A stretch of DNA of 64,000 bases from Cyathus striatus (GCA_025738555.1 JAOVFP010000005.1:1922001-1986000), one strand, 5' to 3'. Shown: positions 10,007 through 23,984, counted from the first letter of the stretch. The notes: generated from the letters alone by a model not told the origin. Translations and numbers: made by a program.

Positions 10007-13000
10007 TCACTTGTACTTGACAGGTAATCTGCAGCTGCTGCGCCTGACCACCCAAAATAAGGGAAGCATTCTCGCCAAGGGGGATACATATCCCTGAGGA
10101 AGGGACATAATGAACTCGTGCACGTTAGCTGCCTTCGCTGCAATACAGATATCGATCTCGCAGATAGACATGTTGCCATAGCGGATGTTCTCAGCGACAG
10201 AGACATTGAAGAGATTAGGCTGCTGCGAGACGACGGAGATGTGTTCGCGGAGATGACGGACATCGGTGGAGCTGAGACGATAAGGGCCGATAGAGATGGA
10301 ACCAGAATCCGGCTCATAGAGACGTTGAAGAAGAGCAGCGACAGTAGATTTTCCTGATCCAGATGAACCAACGATGGTGACGCACTCGCCTTCCTGGATG
10401 TTAAGGTTGATACTGCGAAGGACTTGTGCTTCAGGGCATTCAGGATAGGCAAAGCGGACATCCTTGAATGAGATAGGGCCCACGAGTTCCGGACGCATGA
10501 AGCCTTTAGACTCATCCACGTTGTCAGTGCTGAGCTCGAGAAGCTTGTTGAGATCATTTGTGGCTTGGATTGATTTTGCGATTTTCTCGGCTGAAGGCAA
10601 GTTAGTATCATATAAACAAAACATGCTATGAAACGCTCACTGAATGCTATAAGCTGCGACCCCATAGTAACTGAGAAGATGACCAGATTGAGGACTTCGA
10701 CCATCTGGAGGTAGGTATATGTGCCCTTGGTGATGAGGACAGCGCCGACGTAGAATAGAAGGGCTTCTGCAAAATAGATAAGGCCTGATGCGACACTGTA
10801 GGTGCAGCCCTCCACAAACGCGCCCCGCACGCCAGTGGAGAGCGCCTTCTCAGCAGCAGCATCAAATCGAGCTTCGAAAACGGAGTCGAACGCCATAGCG
10901 CGGATGCCTCTAACATTTGAAATGGCCTAAATAGAAACCGTAAGCACGTATCAAAAAAAGAGGAAACAAAAGCACATACATCGAAATAACCCCTCGCAAC
11001 CTCCTCCCTAGCCCTCTTATTCCTGATCTCGCACTTTGCAACTAAACGCGTCTGCAGAGCCATCGTACCTGCGAAAACGGGTGCAATGGCGAAGCCAACG
11101 AATGTAAGCTGCCAACCCCTAACGAGAGCCCAAATCAAGCCAACGCCGAGCATCGCAATGACAACGAGGCATTGCGCCCATACAACAGCGATGAGGTTGC
11201 GTGCATCGTCTCCATCCTTAACGAGAACCTGAACGAGGCGGGAGGGAGCGTTACGTGGCGAGCCGAACCATTTCTTATCTTGCTTGAGGATCTTTCCCCA
11301 AGATTCGATGCGGACCTTGGTGACCCAAGCCATAGTGCACGTCTCCATGATAAAGTACTTTAGTCCCATGAAGAGTCCGTCGAGGGCAGCGATGCCGAGA
11401 ACGAGACCGCCTAAGCTGTTGATTGTCGAAACGTCCTTTGCGCCAGTGGATACCTCAAAGAGAAGACGAGAGAGAACGAAGGAGAATACCGGAGTCATTG
11501 CGCCGCTGAGAAGACATATGACGAGACCGAAGAGGAGGAGGGATTTGTATGGTACGCCGGGGAATATGGCGTGGTTGAGGGTCCAGAAGGGTGGTGGAAG
11601 TTCGTTGTCTTCCTCTTCCTCCTGTTGCTCGACCGTCAACGGCTTCTCAACGCGAATTTCCACCTTCTCCTGATCCCACCTCTGCCTCATGACAGTCCTG
11701 TCCCTCCTCGCACGACTCGCATCCACGCCGTTCCGCTCGAGAGTCCCTTGCTCCTCCTTGAACCTCTTCAGCGAGAACGTCGGGCTCATAGGGGTGAACT
11801 GCAAGCTCAGCCTTCTCCCTGGAACCGTCCGCGCCTCTTGAGGAATAGGAAGGTCAAGTACTTGGACACTCGATGGCCATCTAGGTCTGCGCTCCTTGAT
11901 CTCGGGCTGAGTAGGAACCGAACGTGAAACACGATACGTTTCCTGCTTCTTCTTCTCTGGCTTTTCGGAGATGTTCGCTTCGGGTTTGATGGCGGTGAGA
12001 TCAGCGACAACGTCGAACATCCAGTTGCCGAGGGTAAGAGGGCGGATGGCAATGCTCTGCTGTTTGAGTCTCGAGGGGACGGTTTCTTCCTCGTCGGAGT
12101 CGTCCTCGGATTCCTCATCCCAGTCGATTAGGACTTCTTCGCCGACTTCTCTGGGGACAAAGCCACCGGTACGTTGTTGCGACGCGAGCATCTTCCTGAA
12201 CTCGCCCTCATCCTTATCCATATTGAGAGTGGAAGAGGAAGCGAGAGATGAGGAAGATGAAGCTACTTCAAGGTCCCCGCGGTATCCTTGCTTGACGACG
12301 CGGCCAGACTTCATAACGTATATGAAGTCGCCCTTGTCGATCTGGGAAAGGTCGTGTGTGATTACGATAGTGGTCTTTCCACGGCGCCAGTGCTTGATGG
12401 CTTCGAAGACGAGGATGCGCGAGGTAGCATCGAGCGCTGAAGTTGCTTCGTCTATATAAAGGCGTTAGTAAACCTTCATAGAAAGAAATGAAGAAACGTA
12501 ACCGAGTACAAGAACGTCGGGATTCCATAGTCTAGCACGGGCAATCTCCAACCGTTGCCTCTGTCCACCACTCAACGATACACCCCCACTCCCACCAAGA
12601 ACGGTCTCGTATCCCTGAGGCAAATCCCGAACGAACTCGTGCACCAACACAGCTCTACACACATCCTCAACTTCTTCGTTGCGCATAGACTCTGGTGAGC
12701 GTCCGGAGCCGGATAAGCCGAGTAAAACGTTCTCGTAGAGACTCTTGCCGTCGAGAATGACACCACCACCAGTGGTGCCTCCTACGCCGCCGACGTGGGA
12801 GCGGAGGAAAGACTCGTCGAGGTATCGGACATCCTGTTCATCTAGGCAGACACTGCCTTCTTGAGGAGCGTACATCCTGAGAAGGAGTTGGGCGATGGTG
12901 CTCTTGCCACTCCCAGAGGCGCTGACGATGAAGGTGAGTTCGCCAGCAGGGAGGAAGAGAGAGACGTCTTCGAGAACACGGGTGTCTGGGCGAGAGGGGT

Positions 13001-14170
13001 AGGAGAATGTGACAGCGTGTAAGGCGAGTTCACCTGTGAAGGATTTTGCGGAGCGCACGGGGTTTGGAGATGGTGAATGAGAATGTGGAGGTGGTGTGGG
13101 TCTTGGAGCGGGTGGGGTGGTGTTCTCGTCCGGGAGAAGGGATAGTAGTTCGACTATGGCGAACTTGCCCTTTGCGACTGTGATAAATTACGGAATGCAC
13201 ATCTGGAGATTTGACGTAGCGATTAGGCAAGCCCAGAATACAGCCACAACATCCCCTGTGGACGCTTTGCCGTTGCGAACGAGTTTCGCACCGAACCAGA
13301 AACCTTGTACGAACATCGCCATCATGACGAATTGGGCGGAGCCGCTGGTTGCTGCCCAGACGAGGTTGAGCTTGCGCGTGGCGGTGTCCAGGGATAAGAA
13401 GGATGAGGAGGCAAGGCGGGATTCGTGTGGCTGAGCGTTGAAGGATTTGACGGTTGCGATGGCTGTTGCGGCGCGGGAGAGGAGGTTGCTGCTACACCTG
13501 TGTAGGTGCGTTCTGAAGCTAGTAAGGGGGAGGTGAGGGATTGGGAGACGCCTTGGAGGAAGGTGAGGAAGGGGATGGTGGAGAGGATGATTAGAGTGAG
13601 GGACCAGGAGCGCGTGAATGCGAGAACGAGGCATGTGATGGTGGTGGTGAGGTATTGGAGGAGATTTCCGGAGGCGATGGAGTATGCTGCGCGGACATCG
13701 TCCGTTTCACTGTGATACAATGAATTAATGAGAAGAGGGAAGGGAAGGGAAGGGAAAGTACGAACCGGTTGAATTTGGCCATTAGACCAGCAGCCCCCAG
13801 AGGACCCTCAGCATCGTCGTTTCCACCGAGATGCGTATCGAACCACTCCACATCACGGCCCATGACACCGCAGTACACTCGCCACCTCAACAAGGCGACG
13901 TTCACTTCCCCAGTCCATATCCATAGGCTGCTCGTCACGCTTCCCAACGTGATCGAGCCCACCGCAAGTCCAACGAGCTTCAAGGCGGCAATTCCTACAC
14001 CGCGGAGAAGGTTGTCTTTGTCTTGCTCGAAGGGGGAGGTGAGAGGGAACTTGGCAAATGCATCGAATACTTGGCCGAGAGAAGAGGAGTTTGGAGGGGG
14101 GCATTATTGTCGTTGAAGGTGCTGGAGGAGGTGGGGGAGAGATGGAAGATGATAGCTTAACCTGGGAATC
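10007..14170 (-). pseudogene. Ste6-like full ABC exporter (ABC-B), decayed and 3'-truncated
   Basis: Domain order on the minus strand is TMD1 (about 14100-13150), NBD1 (about 13060-12270), a 230-residue acidic linker, TMD2 (about 11620-10640) and NBD2 (about 10590-10010). NBD1 shows Walker A SASGSGKST, signature LSGGQRQR and, across an intron at about 12463-12515, DEATSALDA. NBD2 shows Walker A VGSSGSGKST. The layout and the EKIAKSIQAT segment fit fungal Ste6-type lipopeptide pheromone exporters. Lesions are a 1-bp shift in a C run near 14100, a shift near 13490, an in-frame TAA at 13190-13188 in a TMD1 segment (NLQMCIP*FITVAKGK), and a shift near 10080 just before LILGGQAQQLQ. The frame then ends with no second Walker B, so the gene is cut at its 3' end next to the Plavaka insert. 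Homopolymer sequencing error could explain one shift but not the TAA or the truncation. Confidence 0.8.
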
Positions 14171-17100
14171 CAGGGTTGAAAATCCAGCGATATCATCACA
14201 TGCCTTCGTTTAAGGATTTGACGACCGATTTATCTACTGCCATTTGTTCCCACCACCTTCCACTTATTTCACATCTACTACTGCCATTTTGCTGCACTCT
14301 GCTAGAAAAACTGGCTATGCCGTACGTTTCTTCAGCTGTGCAGTGAAATGTACTCAAGAACCTGATTCGGCCTCTCTATATTTGTCACGGCGTACATAAC
14401 CAAAGAATGTCACGAAAGCCATTGCCCCACCCCACCTACTAAACTGCAACAAGGGATACAGTACACAGCATATTCATTTTTTTCTTGTTCTTTGCTGACG
14501 ACACCACAGATGCGTATTGGCAACAACTGAGAATCTCCACAGGCGCATCTCAAGCTTAGCCGGTACATCAGACAGCACGAAGACACCCCCACATTTCTCT
14601 AGGCCAAGCATTCAACCGAGCCGCACCCCCCTGCTCCGTGAAGACCTGATCAGCGGTGGAAAGGGGGGCAATGTGATGGTGGAGCATAGGGACGTGCTTC
14701 AGGCCATGGCCCCCGCGGGAGCAATGGGAGGAGGAGGGGGAGGAAGGACAGTAGAAGCCTTTGGAACGCCCTCGGTCTAAGACCATGGCATATGAGGTTT
14801 TTGGTTCCACCGGTGGTTCCGAGGTTCGTTTTTCAGTTTAGCTCTGTGTTCGTGTTGTCTAATGTGTTGTATAGAGTCTACACCTCCCACATAGATAGTG
14901 GTATCACCACCCCAGACTCTATGGCTCTAGAAAGAGTCACTCTTCGTCACCTCTCAGCGCCGGCTTGACACTCTTCAGCCACGCATTCTCCTTTATGCCT
15001 GTTGGTGACCATGGACATAGCCTTCGACCTCTGTTCAGCCTATTCAACCAGGTACCCTGGCTCTTCCAGGGCGTATTGCGCCAACAGCACATCGACAACA
15101 TGTTACCCACAGTAGACAGCCACGCTCTCCACTTGACAAGTTGTCCCGCCTGTCACCACCACCATCTCGCACTTCCCATACATCCACTCCAGCTCGACCT
15201 TGTCTAGTTGCCTAGCTTACCCGGATGCCGACATACAGGTGACGACATTGGTAGATGGAGTGGTAGGTTCGTGAATCTTTATCGCTAGTGGAGCGTGTTG
15301 CGCTAAATATATATGAAGCCGTTTCATTCGCTGTTTTTAAGGACATTTCCCACTAGGTTACACCACTTACGAATCACGATCGACTATCTATCCACGCACT
15401 AGTGGCTAGACTCTCAGTAGTCTTGACATTCGATCTTCGCTTTCTTTGTAACGAACGGATGAAACCTACGCAGTGCCCCCACACCTGGATGAGAACACCC
15501 TTTCTCCTCTCATCTCACCCTCGCGGTTCTTTCGTACAGTACACAAAACATCGCATCGTGAGCCATCTCAACTTCCAAGCCATCTTTGCGGGACGTTGAG
15601 GCCTGATCTCTATCACTGTTCAAGCCTTTGTGCTGGGATTCCATGCCTCGATATTCGGCGCCGTGCCCTGGGCCTGTTTTGCTGCTACCGCATCCAGTAC
15701 CCGCGGTCTACGTTCTCCGTAGACGGCCATACACCTCCACCTGTACCTTCTAGGAAACCCGCTGGTGACGTGGCACATCCTGGACCTCATCTCATTCTAC
15801 TCTGCGACCTTCGCATACCTTCATAGCGTTGAAACTTGGAGATCGAGCGACGAGGATGGGGCTTGGGAGATAGATGGAGGTGCTACGGCGGGGGTATTGG
15901 CTGGGATGACTGCACAGAGTGGATGACTCAAGTGGAGAGGCGAGACTGGGTAACGGGTTCCTTCCTGGCTGATGTCAATCTGTATGTTCTGCACGTTACC
16001 TCGAGGTTAGCCGCCTGTCCCAGCAGAGTTGTTCGATCTCTATACGATCTTCTCCTCACTGCTCCTCCTCCCTTCTCACACTACCCATCGAGTGAGCCCG
16101 AGAATACAACGAGGCATAACAATTTGACGACATGAAGTATCCAATTACTCTATGCCCTGGAGGGTTTCTTCCTCGTGTTGCATACCCACAGGTGCAGTTG
16201 ATCGTGACTTTAGAGATGGAGGAGCAGTAGGTGTTTGGTATCACTGAGGTAAGCGCCTCTTCTGCTTTCCCCACTGATGGACCGCCAGTGCTCCCGCGGG
16301 CTGTCATCGCTTCATGCACTAACGTTTCTTTTCACAGAACGATATTATATCCTCTTACGCAGGAAAAGGATTGAGGGTCGAACTTAGTGAGCTGGGCGTG
16401 CTGAAGCGGACTCTAGTGGGTTTGCGGATGCGACAGGTGTGTTTTCCCCATTTCCCTTCTAGTCACTCCGTGCTTATGCTTACGCTTAGCTCATACGTAA
16501 CCCACCATCATTGCCATCCAAGGTCTATTCTGCACCCTCTACAGTGATTGCTTGTGTGCAACCCCCTTTCTAAACCAACGACTAAGACGAGTATACTACC
16601 CATGGAACCGCTGAGCTTCACCACAATCTCAGCGCCATTTCCTATGCCAATCGTAAGGCCTACATCTTCAGCTTGAGCGCTCCCAGGATTTCCAGAAGGC
16701 CTCTCTCTCTTCCTACTTCCTCTGCCTATGGGGTCGTGATGAAGGAGCGAGGAGCGAGGATGACGCCTGATGAACGAACAGGCTCGTTCGTTCAGGCGAA
16801 GGCTACCGTCGTGCACAGGAGTGGTATCAGTGGATTCAATAGCCTGGGATAAGGATGAAAACGAAAAACGCTTCCTTCCTAGACGGCGGATGTGCACTTT
16901 CTCTGCTCATTTGCATGTACGTATGACATGACCCGCAACGTTGTGTCTATTCAAGCCATATCCCAGTCTGTCACCTTGATACCCAATGACAAAGATAATT
17001 GCCTTGCGTCTTCGCTCTTACCGACTTCCTCCGATACACTGGTGGCAACGACTACGTCGTTACTTAGAGCGTTCAGGAGTACACACCTACCTCCTCCCTA

Positions 17101-18146
17101 CTCCAACTGATACGCCACGATGGCACCTGTGAAGAGGGCTAAGGAGTGCGTTGCTAGTGCGCGTAGGGTCGTGTTGGAGGAGGTTTTTGGTTGTATTGTG
17201 TGAAATATTGAGGGCTTGTTTGAGGAGAAACGAGGTGGAATAGAAGGGGGATGAAGATTTGAGTCGAGAAGACGGCGTAGGGTTGCTTCCTGGACGACTG
17301 ACGTGCGCCTTTTTTTCTCTCTGGCCGCCGCTCATGAGGTGAATGTTGACATTGCGCCTGTTCCTGAGGGAGGCGTGCTAACTTCCGAACATCAGATACC
17401 ACCGACGCTCATAATGCGGGCACTGAGGCAGCTATACTAGGCCTCATTCTGGCTCTGAGGACTCAGTTTAAGATCCTTTCTTTCGCCAACTGCCATCAGG
17501 GCATTCTTCGAATTTTCGAAAGCATCCCGAGTTAGGGAAACGTTCGAAGCTGTGATGCTATTTTATGAGGCCTGACTCCCATTTCGATGTGTGCGGTGCT
17601 TATGCTCCATGATTAGTATGAAGACATTCCACCTTCGACTGTACATGGCATCTCGCAATTCTATCTCTCGCACTCCACATAATGCTCCGCCGGCTGCATT
17701 TAACTCTGCTAGCGAGGAGCTTGGATACACGCCACGTTAGTCCATGTGCTCATCTCCCTGATCGTGCCACCTCCAACGGCTGACGCCTCGTCGCCATTTT
17801 CATTTCCTCGATAACCGGCCTTCGGAATCCACAATTCAAGCTGTGTTTTTGCGGCTTTTTAGAGGAGTGTTAGGAGAACTAGGTCCTGTATGTTCAATAC
17901 GCCCATCGACTATGTATGGTCCTGGATGATGATGTGACATATGGCAACAATGTACGATGTTAGTGTGGGGTTGGGGACAGCTCGGGTTGACTTGTCTATC
18001 CTCTCAGTCTGTGTGGTGGGCACATGACTTTGTTTGGGGCTATTAGGCCTTATGGGTGCCGCAACCTTTAGCAATTTTCATGCCACCGCATTTCTCCCCT
18101 TGCCTCTTCTTCGTGTACTACCTCCTCTGTCACAACCTACCTTTCC
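14171..18146. other. Gene-poor stretch of ordinary composition
   Basis: The stretch contains CpGs and no long frame resembling a protein family. Short frames near 14517-14780, 15836-16135 and 16508-16897 lack recognisable domains and splice partners. Part of the DUF6532 promoter (about 17700-18146) must lie here. Nothing else can be supported. Confidence 0.4.
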
Positions 18147-20301
18147 ATGGCGAACCGTACACGTGGAAAAGGTTCACCTTCCACTGGTATGTGCTTTCGT
18201 ATTTTAAGAGCCATAGTTGGTTGCTCATTTTGAGTTTTCAGGGAATGCTGAGCAGGCACCTGGTCCTCGAGGCAAGAAACGAGGTCCACCTAAGGAGACC
18301 GTCGAAACACCTCCCAAGAAAGTGAAAGGTATGTCTTTTGCTTATCACTTCTCCTTTTATCCGCTGCTTATATTTCTCTAGCCAAGCCCAACCCCAACCT
18401 GCGCATTACTAGATCAGTAAGCCGCAAGAAAGCCATGAATAGGGTACCATCTGAGTCCAAAAGTGAATCCCCCCCCAAGCCAGTGAAGAGCTCGCAACGC
18501 CAGCATGGAAAGCACAGTGAAGATGATGCGTCATCAGGCTCTGACACTATGGATGGCGCGCATGAAGCTGATGGACTGGGCAGTGATGGGGATGATGACC
18601 TCCAGCACTTAGATATGGCTGGTGTGCGAGAACAATTGGCTTCTGAGGTACGTTTTCTTTTTTATATATAGTCCACATACTGACAGTCTGCTAGCGTGTT
18701 GTTGTCGCGCCGGCTGTTCGAAGTCAATCCATAGATCATACTCTGAGACGTTCCACCAGTGCTGTATGTTTTCAGCTACTACTTTTTATTCACCCTAATG
18801 GCTCCCTTAGCGTGCTCACACAAACAGTCTCTCGCATGAGCACACTGCTATTGATATTGAAGGACACCTGCCGAACATGGACACTGTAGAAGAAGGGGAC
18901 TATTATGACAACATAGAGGAGGATGACAAAGTGCTTCCTCAAGTAAGTTTTTATTCAATAACTATCTTTCAAAGCTGTTCTAAATTGATTTATTATCTCT
19001 AGAAGCGAAATCATCGAGCTGATCAACGTCTTGCAGAGGTATGTATGTCCCCAGACCATATTCCATTTGTAGCTTATGTCTGCATGATAGCGTCCTCATT
19101 GGGAACCGGAAAAGCACCGTCAGCCCTCAAAGTCTCATTCCCCATCTCATGTAGGGGAGTCGGTTAATGGTGACACTTCTGATGTGGAAAATTACTATGT
19201 ACCTCCCTCAGGACGGTCAAGCCTTATTAGGCTAGGCGACCAACCAACTGAATTTCGTACTCTATTGAAGACTGGTATACGTCGATACAACCGATTTTGC
19301 CTTTCAACAACATTTTACCCAAAGATTGATTCTACCTACAAGCCCATTCGTATTTTGTTGCATCAGATTGCCATTGAGAAGGGCTGGGATGAGCTTGCGA
19401 ACCAAATATCTTACAACTTTGATATCGGAAATGAGGGTGCCAAAGTGGTATGATATTTTTTTTTTATCGTGTTGCTTCAATGTCTAATGGGCTGTTCATG
19501 TTTAGCTTCATCATCGCTTAGGAATCCTTCGCAGCAAAGCTAAAAGTGCAGTTTCGGAGATTGTTGGACCATACTACAGTATAGATGCAAAACGTACTGC
19601 TGATGAACGCCGAATCTATGTGGCAGCTCTTATTAGTGCTGGGGACTATATCTACCCGAGAACACCTGTGTGTTATTTAATTTCTTTTTTAATGCTTTCT
19701 TATTGTTCATGTAGAGTGGGAACATTATCAAAAAGGAGCCGTATCAGCACCCGTGCATGATTGCTGGCCTTCGCAAATATCTCTTTACAGGCTCACGTGT
19801 TCGGGATGTGCTTGCTAATAAGCATGCAAAGGTTTTCAAGTCGTGCTATGATTGAAAACCAAATGAACTTGAGGTTACCATTCCGATGGTGGCAATGATT
19901 GCAACTGCTGTGAGTCCCCTGCAAATATTTACTTTATTGCATAACCAATGCTATACATTTAGATTGAATCTACGCTTTCTGACTGGCAAGCTGGTGTGAA
20001 GCAGAATAATGAGTTTAGTGCCGACATGCTTGAAGACATATATATTGGTCATACATTGTTTCTTAAGAAGATTTATGATAGAAGCCGGACTAAGTACCAT
20101 GTTATGATGCATAAAATATATACATTATGCAGGTATGTTAGTTTGTCACATCAAGTGTATGTGTTTGTGTTAAGATATTTTTACTTCAGATCAGAGATGA
20201 CCTCAGGCAATGATGTTTTTGCGAAGATACAAGGCATTTTGGACTTTGATGGGATGGATGATGTATCAGATGCAGAATTAGATAATGGTGCAGAACAATA
20301 G
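18147..20301 (+). pseudogene. DUF6532-like protein gene, 11 exons, one in-frame TGA
   Basis: Start ATG at 18147 (MANRTRGKGSPST). Exons join in frame through short introns: 18147-18186, 18242-18328, 18382-18647, 18695-18763, 18811-18942, then further exons to 20301. The N-terminal half is basic and then acidic and low-complexity (RGKKRGPPKE, SSGSDTMDG). The C-terminal half (from about 19200) has the pattern of the fungal DUF6532 domain: ILRSKAKSAVSEIVGPYY, then IKKEPYQHPCMIAGLRKYLF, and finally LSDWQAGVKQNNEFSADMLEDIY-type text and YHVMMHKIYTL. The function of this domain is unknown; it is expanded in Agaricomycetes and often lies near mobile DNA. A TGA at 19853-19855 interrupts the frame (CYD*KPNE) and the same frame continues cleanly on both sides, so this is a single point lesion, plausibly CGA to TGA. 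An error in the sequence is the main alternative. Confidence 0.7.
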
Positions 20302-22578
20302 ATATCAACAGTATTGATTTGACATTAGATTAGAATAAATTTGATCTCTTTTTGTCAAAAGTTTTAAATATTCTGTTTGACATTCAAGATAGTAAGTAAT
20401 TATCAATTAAGTTGAATTATATATGCATAGGTATAATTACACCTATTCATGACATAATTCATGTTATTTGTTTCATGGTTCTGTATATTTCAAATACATT
20501 AATGGTAATTAATTGGTGTTGAGAAAAACTTTTCAATAAACTAGCATCTATTATGTATTTTGATGTCTGAAATGGACATAAATAAGTTGAAATAAGTTCA
20601 CATACACTTATTTATGATATAATTCATATGGATTTTTTCAAAATCTTTTCTGCAACTCTATGATTAGGATGTATTAACACTAACTGTGCACTTTTTGAGA
20701 TAGTTATTCACCTGGGCCACTTATTAGACACTATTATCCTTTTCAGGCTTCATAATTAGCGATAATTAGGTTGAATTAGTTGATAATTAGGATGAATTAG
20801 TGGGTAATTAGGTTGAATTAGGGGATAATTAGGTTGAATTAGTGTGTGGGTGAAGTATAATTACACCTACTTAAGACATAATTCAAGTGAATTATATATT
20901 GAGGTTCCTGTACCACAGTATAATTAGGACTAATTACTGCTAGTTATATACATTTAAGATAATTATATCTGCTGAATTTGGGTCCAAGTCCTAATTATGC
21001 AAGATTTGCCTACTTATTGTAATTCTTATAATTGATGTTAATTAGATGTTTTTATCATAAAGAGGTGTAATGATGCACAATATACTGGTAATTATAATGA
21101 AGTAGGCCTAAAAAGAGTAAATTATACATCTCAAGTTTTCCTGATGGATCATCCCCTGTTAGTTATATTTTCGTTTTTTTTACATTTTTTTCTTGTTGTA
21201 TTTTATTCTCTTGATGCTACTTTATAACCTTTTATAGCATTAGTATAAAATCATGTGGTGTATATTCAATTGATGGCAAGGGAATATGCCAAAATCATTT
21301 TATTAGTAATACATTTCCATAGCATACTTTGAGCCAATACAATGTGAATAGAATAATTCCATTCTAATACATTGTATTACAATTATTTATGGGACATACA
21401 ATACTTGTACAACAGTTCCTGTTTATTTAAATGCCAATTTATACATATTATAATGTTCCTCTATTTTCTTCCAATGTTTTTGATGTAATGCAAGTCCAAC
21501 TCAAGATTCCTTGCACATTACATTAGTAGACAATTATTTCACTAACATGTATATATTAAAGTACCTATTTTAGTGCAATGTAATGTAAATTAAAATATGT
21601 GCAATTCTACTCACACCACATACACTCACTAAGAAAGTGCTTGGTGGGTAAGACTCAGATGCAAGATGCTTCTGGGAAAAGTAATGTAATGAGAAGGTGT
21701 TGAAGATCAATGTTCAGAATAGAATGTGTGCTTTAGTGAACACTTTGATGCACATTCCTTAATCTTAGATTTAGCATAGACTTAGAACTTTGACTCTTGT
21801 TTCACTCTGTATCTCTTAGCTCTTATAAATACTAGTGAAGACTGCTGAGTCATATTTCTCAGGGCACAGGAGACTGCCCTCTTGCTACACAGCTACCTAT
21901 TAAATATGCTACAGAAACATGGCTAAGAGAAACTATATGGTTCATACAAATGAAGCAATTGAAACTTAGCTAATTCATAAAGTAGACCTTTAGACTAGAT
22001 ACTAGTGTCTGGGATGGACCAGAGTAAACCATGATTTTATAGACACATGAGCACCAAGAATGTGTCCATATAGGAAGATAGCAAAGTACAATAGATTATG
22101 TCTACAGGTAGGATGCTCCATATGAAGGAGGTGATGTCATGCACTTTGATGCATGGAAATGGGAACTGCTGAATAAGCCTGCCAAGAATGCCAGATATCA
22201 GGCCTGGCTAGGTGCCTATGGCATGCTGATGCACAGCACTGATACAGCATGGTTAGATAGTGTCTCTTTGATAGTGGCCCTTATTGTGAATCTAGACCTT
22301 CTGCCCTTCCCTATGACTCAATGGATACCTTCCTGTAAGAATCTATTGTGAATAAACACTGATATTGTCATAAATCAGAGTTTTAATTTCTATCTGCAAA
22401 TGGTCTATTACCCCATAACCATTTAAATAGATCTGTAGAAGCCTTTTCAGTGTGATGACATAAGCAGCCTGCACTGTCATTTGTGCGGACATGTTGAACA
22501 TGTGCTGAAAATTCTCCAATTCTCCTCTTAGCATTCTCAATCCCTCTCACATCTCACATACCCTCCCTTCTGTAAGCT
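20302..22578. repeat. AT-rich non-coding block with about 21-bp tandem repeat
   Basis: Almost no CpG and rich in TAATTA words. Around 20755-20842 lie four imperfect units of about 21 bp (GATAATTAGGTTGAATTAG). The base composition and words resemble the Plavaka 3' flank at 5.9-6.3 kb, so part of this may be a relic of a related element. From about 21600 it probably enters the Harbinger element. A 70-codon frame at 22139-22351 has no recognisable domain. Confidence 0.4.
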
Positions 22579-23708
22579 ATGGAGGGCTTATTTATCCCTT
22601 CATGCTACGACAATCAAAATGAAGAAGAGTTGGCTGCTGCAGCCTTCTGCACAATTCTTTTGGCTGGCACACTGGAGGCTCATCAAATTTGCTCTGAATG
22701 ATGACAGCAACATCAATTCTATCTATGGCAGGCTGAACTTCTTCCAAACCCCTGTGAAGCTACACCATGGCAAGCACTCTGGCTTTCCCAGAGTGACTGC
22801 ACATTCATCACAACTATGGGATTTGATGTTCAAACCTTCCGCTACATTCTCAAGACTCCTGGAGGATTTCAAGACCAATGGGACACCTTCACCATACCGT
22901 GCAAAGATGTAGGGGAGCTGGGGAACCCACGGCTGGGTAGGTATTCGCTTGATGCAGCTGGGGCATTGGCATTGGCACTGCATTACTTGGGCTCTGTGAT
23001 GTTGGAGGTAAGTCTTCAACAGATATTTGCACTAACTCCTAGTACACTGTCTAGGTACCTTGAATTTTCACAAGAGATCCTCTATGAGGTGCTGAAGACA
23101 CTTCTGGAGGCTAGGATTGAGATGCCAGACTCAGAGGCAGAGTTTCAGTCACTGTCTGGCTTGATATCTGCATGCCACCCATTGCTACAGGGGGCTTTTG
23201 ACTCAATCGATGGCCTCTCATTACCTACACAAGAGTCTGATGATCCAGCAATAGAGAATGCAACATACAATGGTTGGAAGTGTGATCACAGGATTAACAA
23301 TGTTCTTGTGTTTTCACCCAAAGGTGAGTCAACACTTTGTTTCTTTTGCAAGTCCTCACATATTCCATAGGTGTTATACTTATGGTTGTTTTGAATGTGC
23401 CTGGTAGCTGGCATGACTTGCACATTGCATGTCCAATCTTCAATGCGCTGAGGGTCCATGTACTAGAGGGATACTATCTAGTAGCAGATAGTGGATTTCT
23501 GAAGGGGGCCACATTGATTTATGGGAAGATTCAAGCACCACTGAAATGTGGGGATTGCATCCTGGCTGATCTGGTGGCTCAAAGCTATGCACTCAACTTC
23601 AACTATGAGCTGCTTTCATACCAACAGACTGCAGAGTGGGGGATGCACATGATCCAAGGGTCATTTGATCAGCTGTGTGTTCCCCTTATCATTGGCTCCC
23701 CACACTAG
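22579..23708 (+). pseudogene. PIF/Harbinger-type DDE transposase pseudogene
   Basis: Exon 1 is 22579-23323 and exon 2 is 23371-23708, joined by GTGAGT..TAG. The protein belongs to the HARBI1/DDE_Tnp_4 type. After MGFDVQTFRYIL it has SLDAAGALALALHYLGS, then the first acidic residue in GAFDSIDGLS, the second in YLVADSGF and the third (Glu) in TAEWGM, which is the expected DDE spacing and context. Two consecutive TGA codons at 22699-22704 lie in a position where CGA CGA would fit, and the frame continues correctly after them. The C-terminus is cut soon after the AEWGM motif. Neighbours are minisatellite DNA and a solo LTR. Confidence 0.8.
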
Positions 23709-23984
23709 TGCTGACAGCCATTATTGATGAGATTACTGCAATTGCAGTAAAAGTGCTTGTACATGTGCAACTGCAACTATGAAACAGCTTTATGTCATTG
23801 CAGTCCATTATTGCAGGGAATGCTTCATATCTGCTTCTACCACCTGCTGTCATTGCTTCATATTTGCTTCACTATACTGCAGTATCTGCTTCAGGGTTGG
23901 GACATTTGCTTTATAGATGTGCAGTAATGGCTTCAGGATTGTTTCAACCTGCTGCAGTAATTGCATCATAATTGTTTCATGTAT

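Noticed and set aside
11971..12459. 162-codon plus-strand frame
   Set aside because: It is a shadow of the Ste6-like transporter, whose NBD1 and linker are read with clear motifs on the minus strand.
14517..14780. Candidate gene starting MATTENLHRR
   Set aside because: Gly-rich low-complexity frame with no domain, no splice partner and no conserved neighbour.
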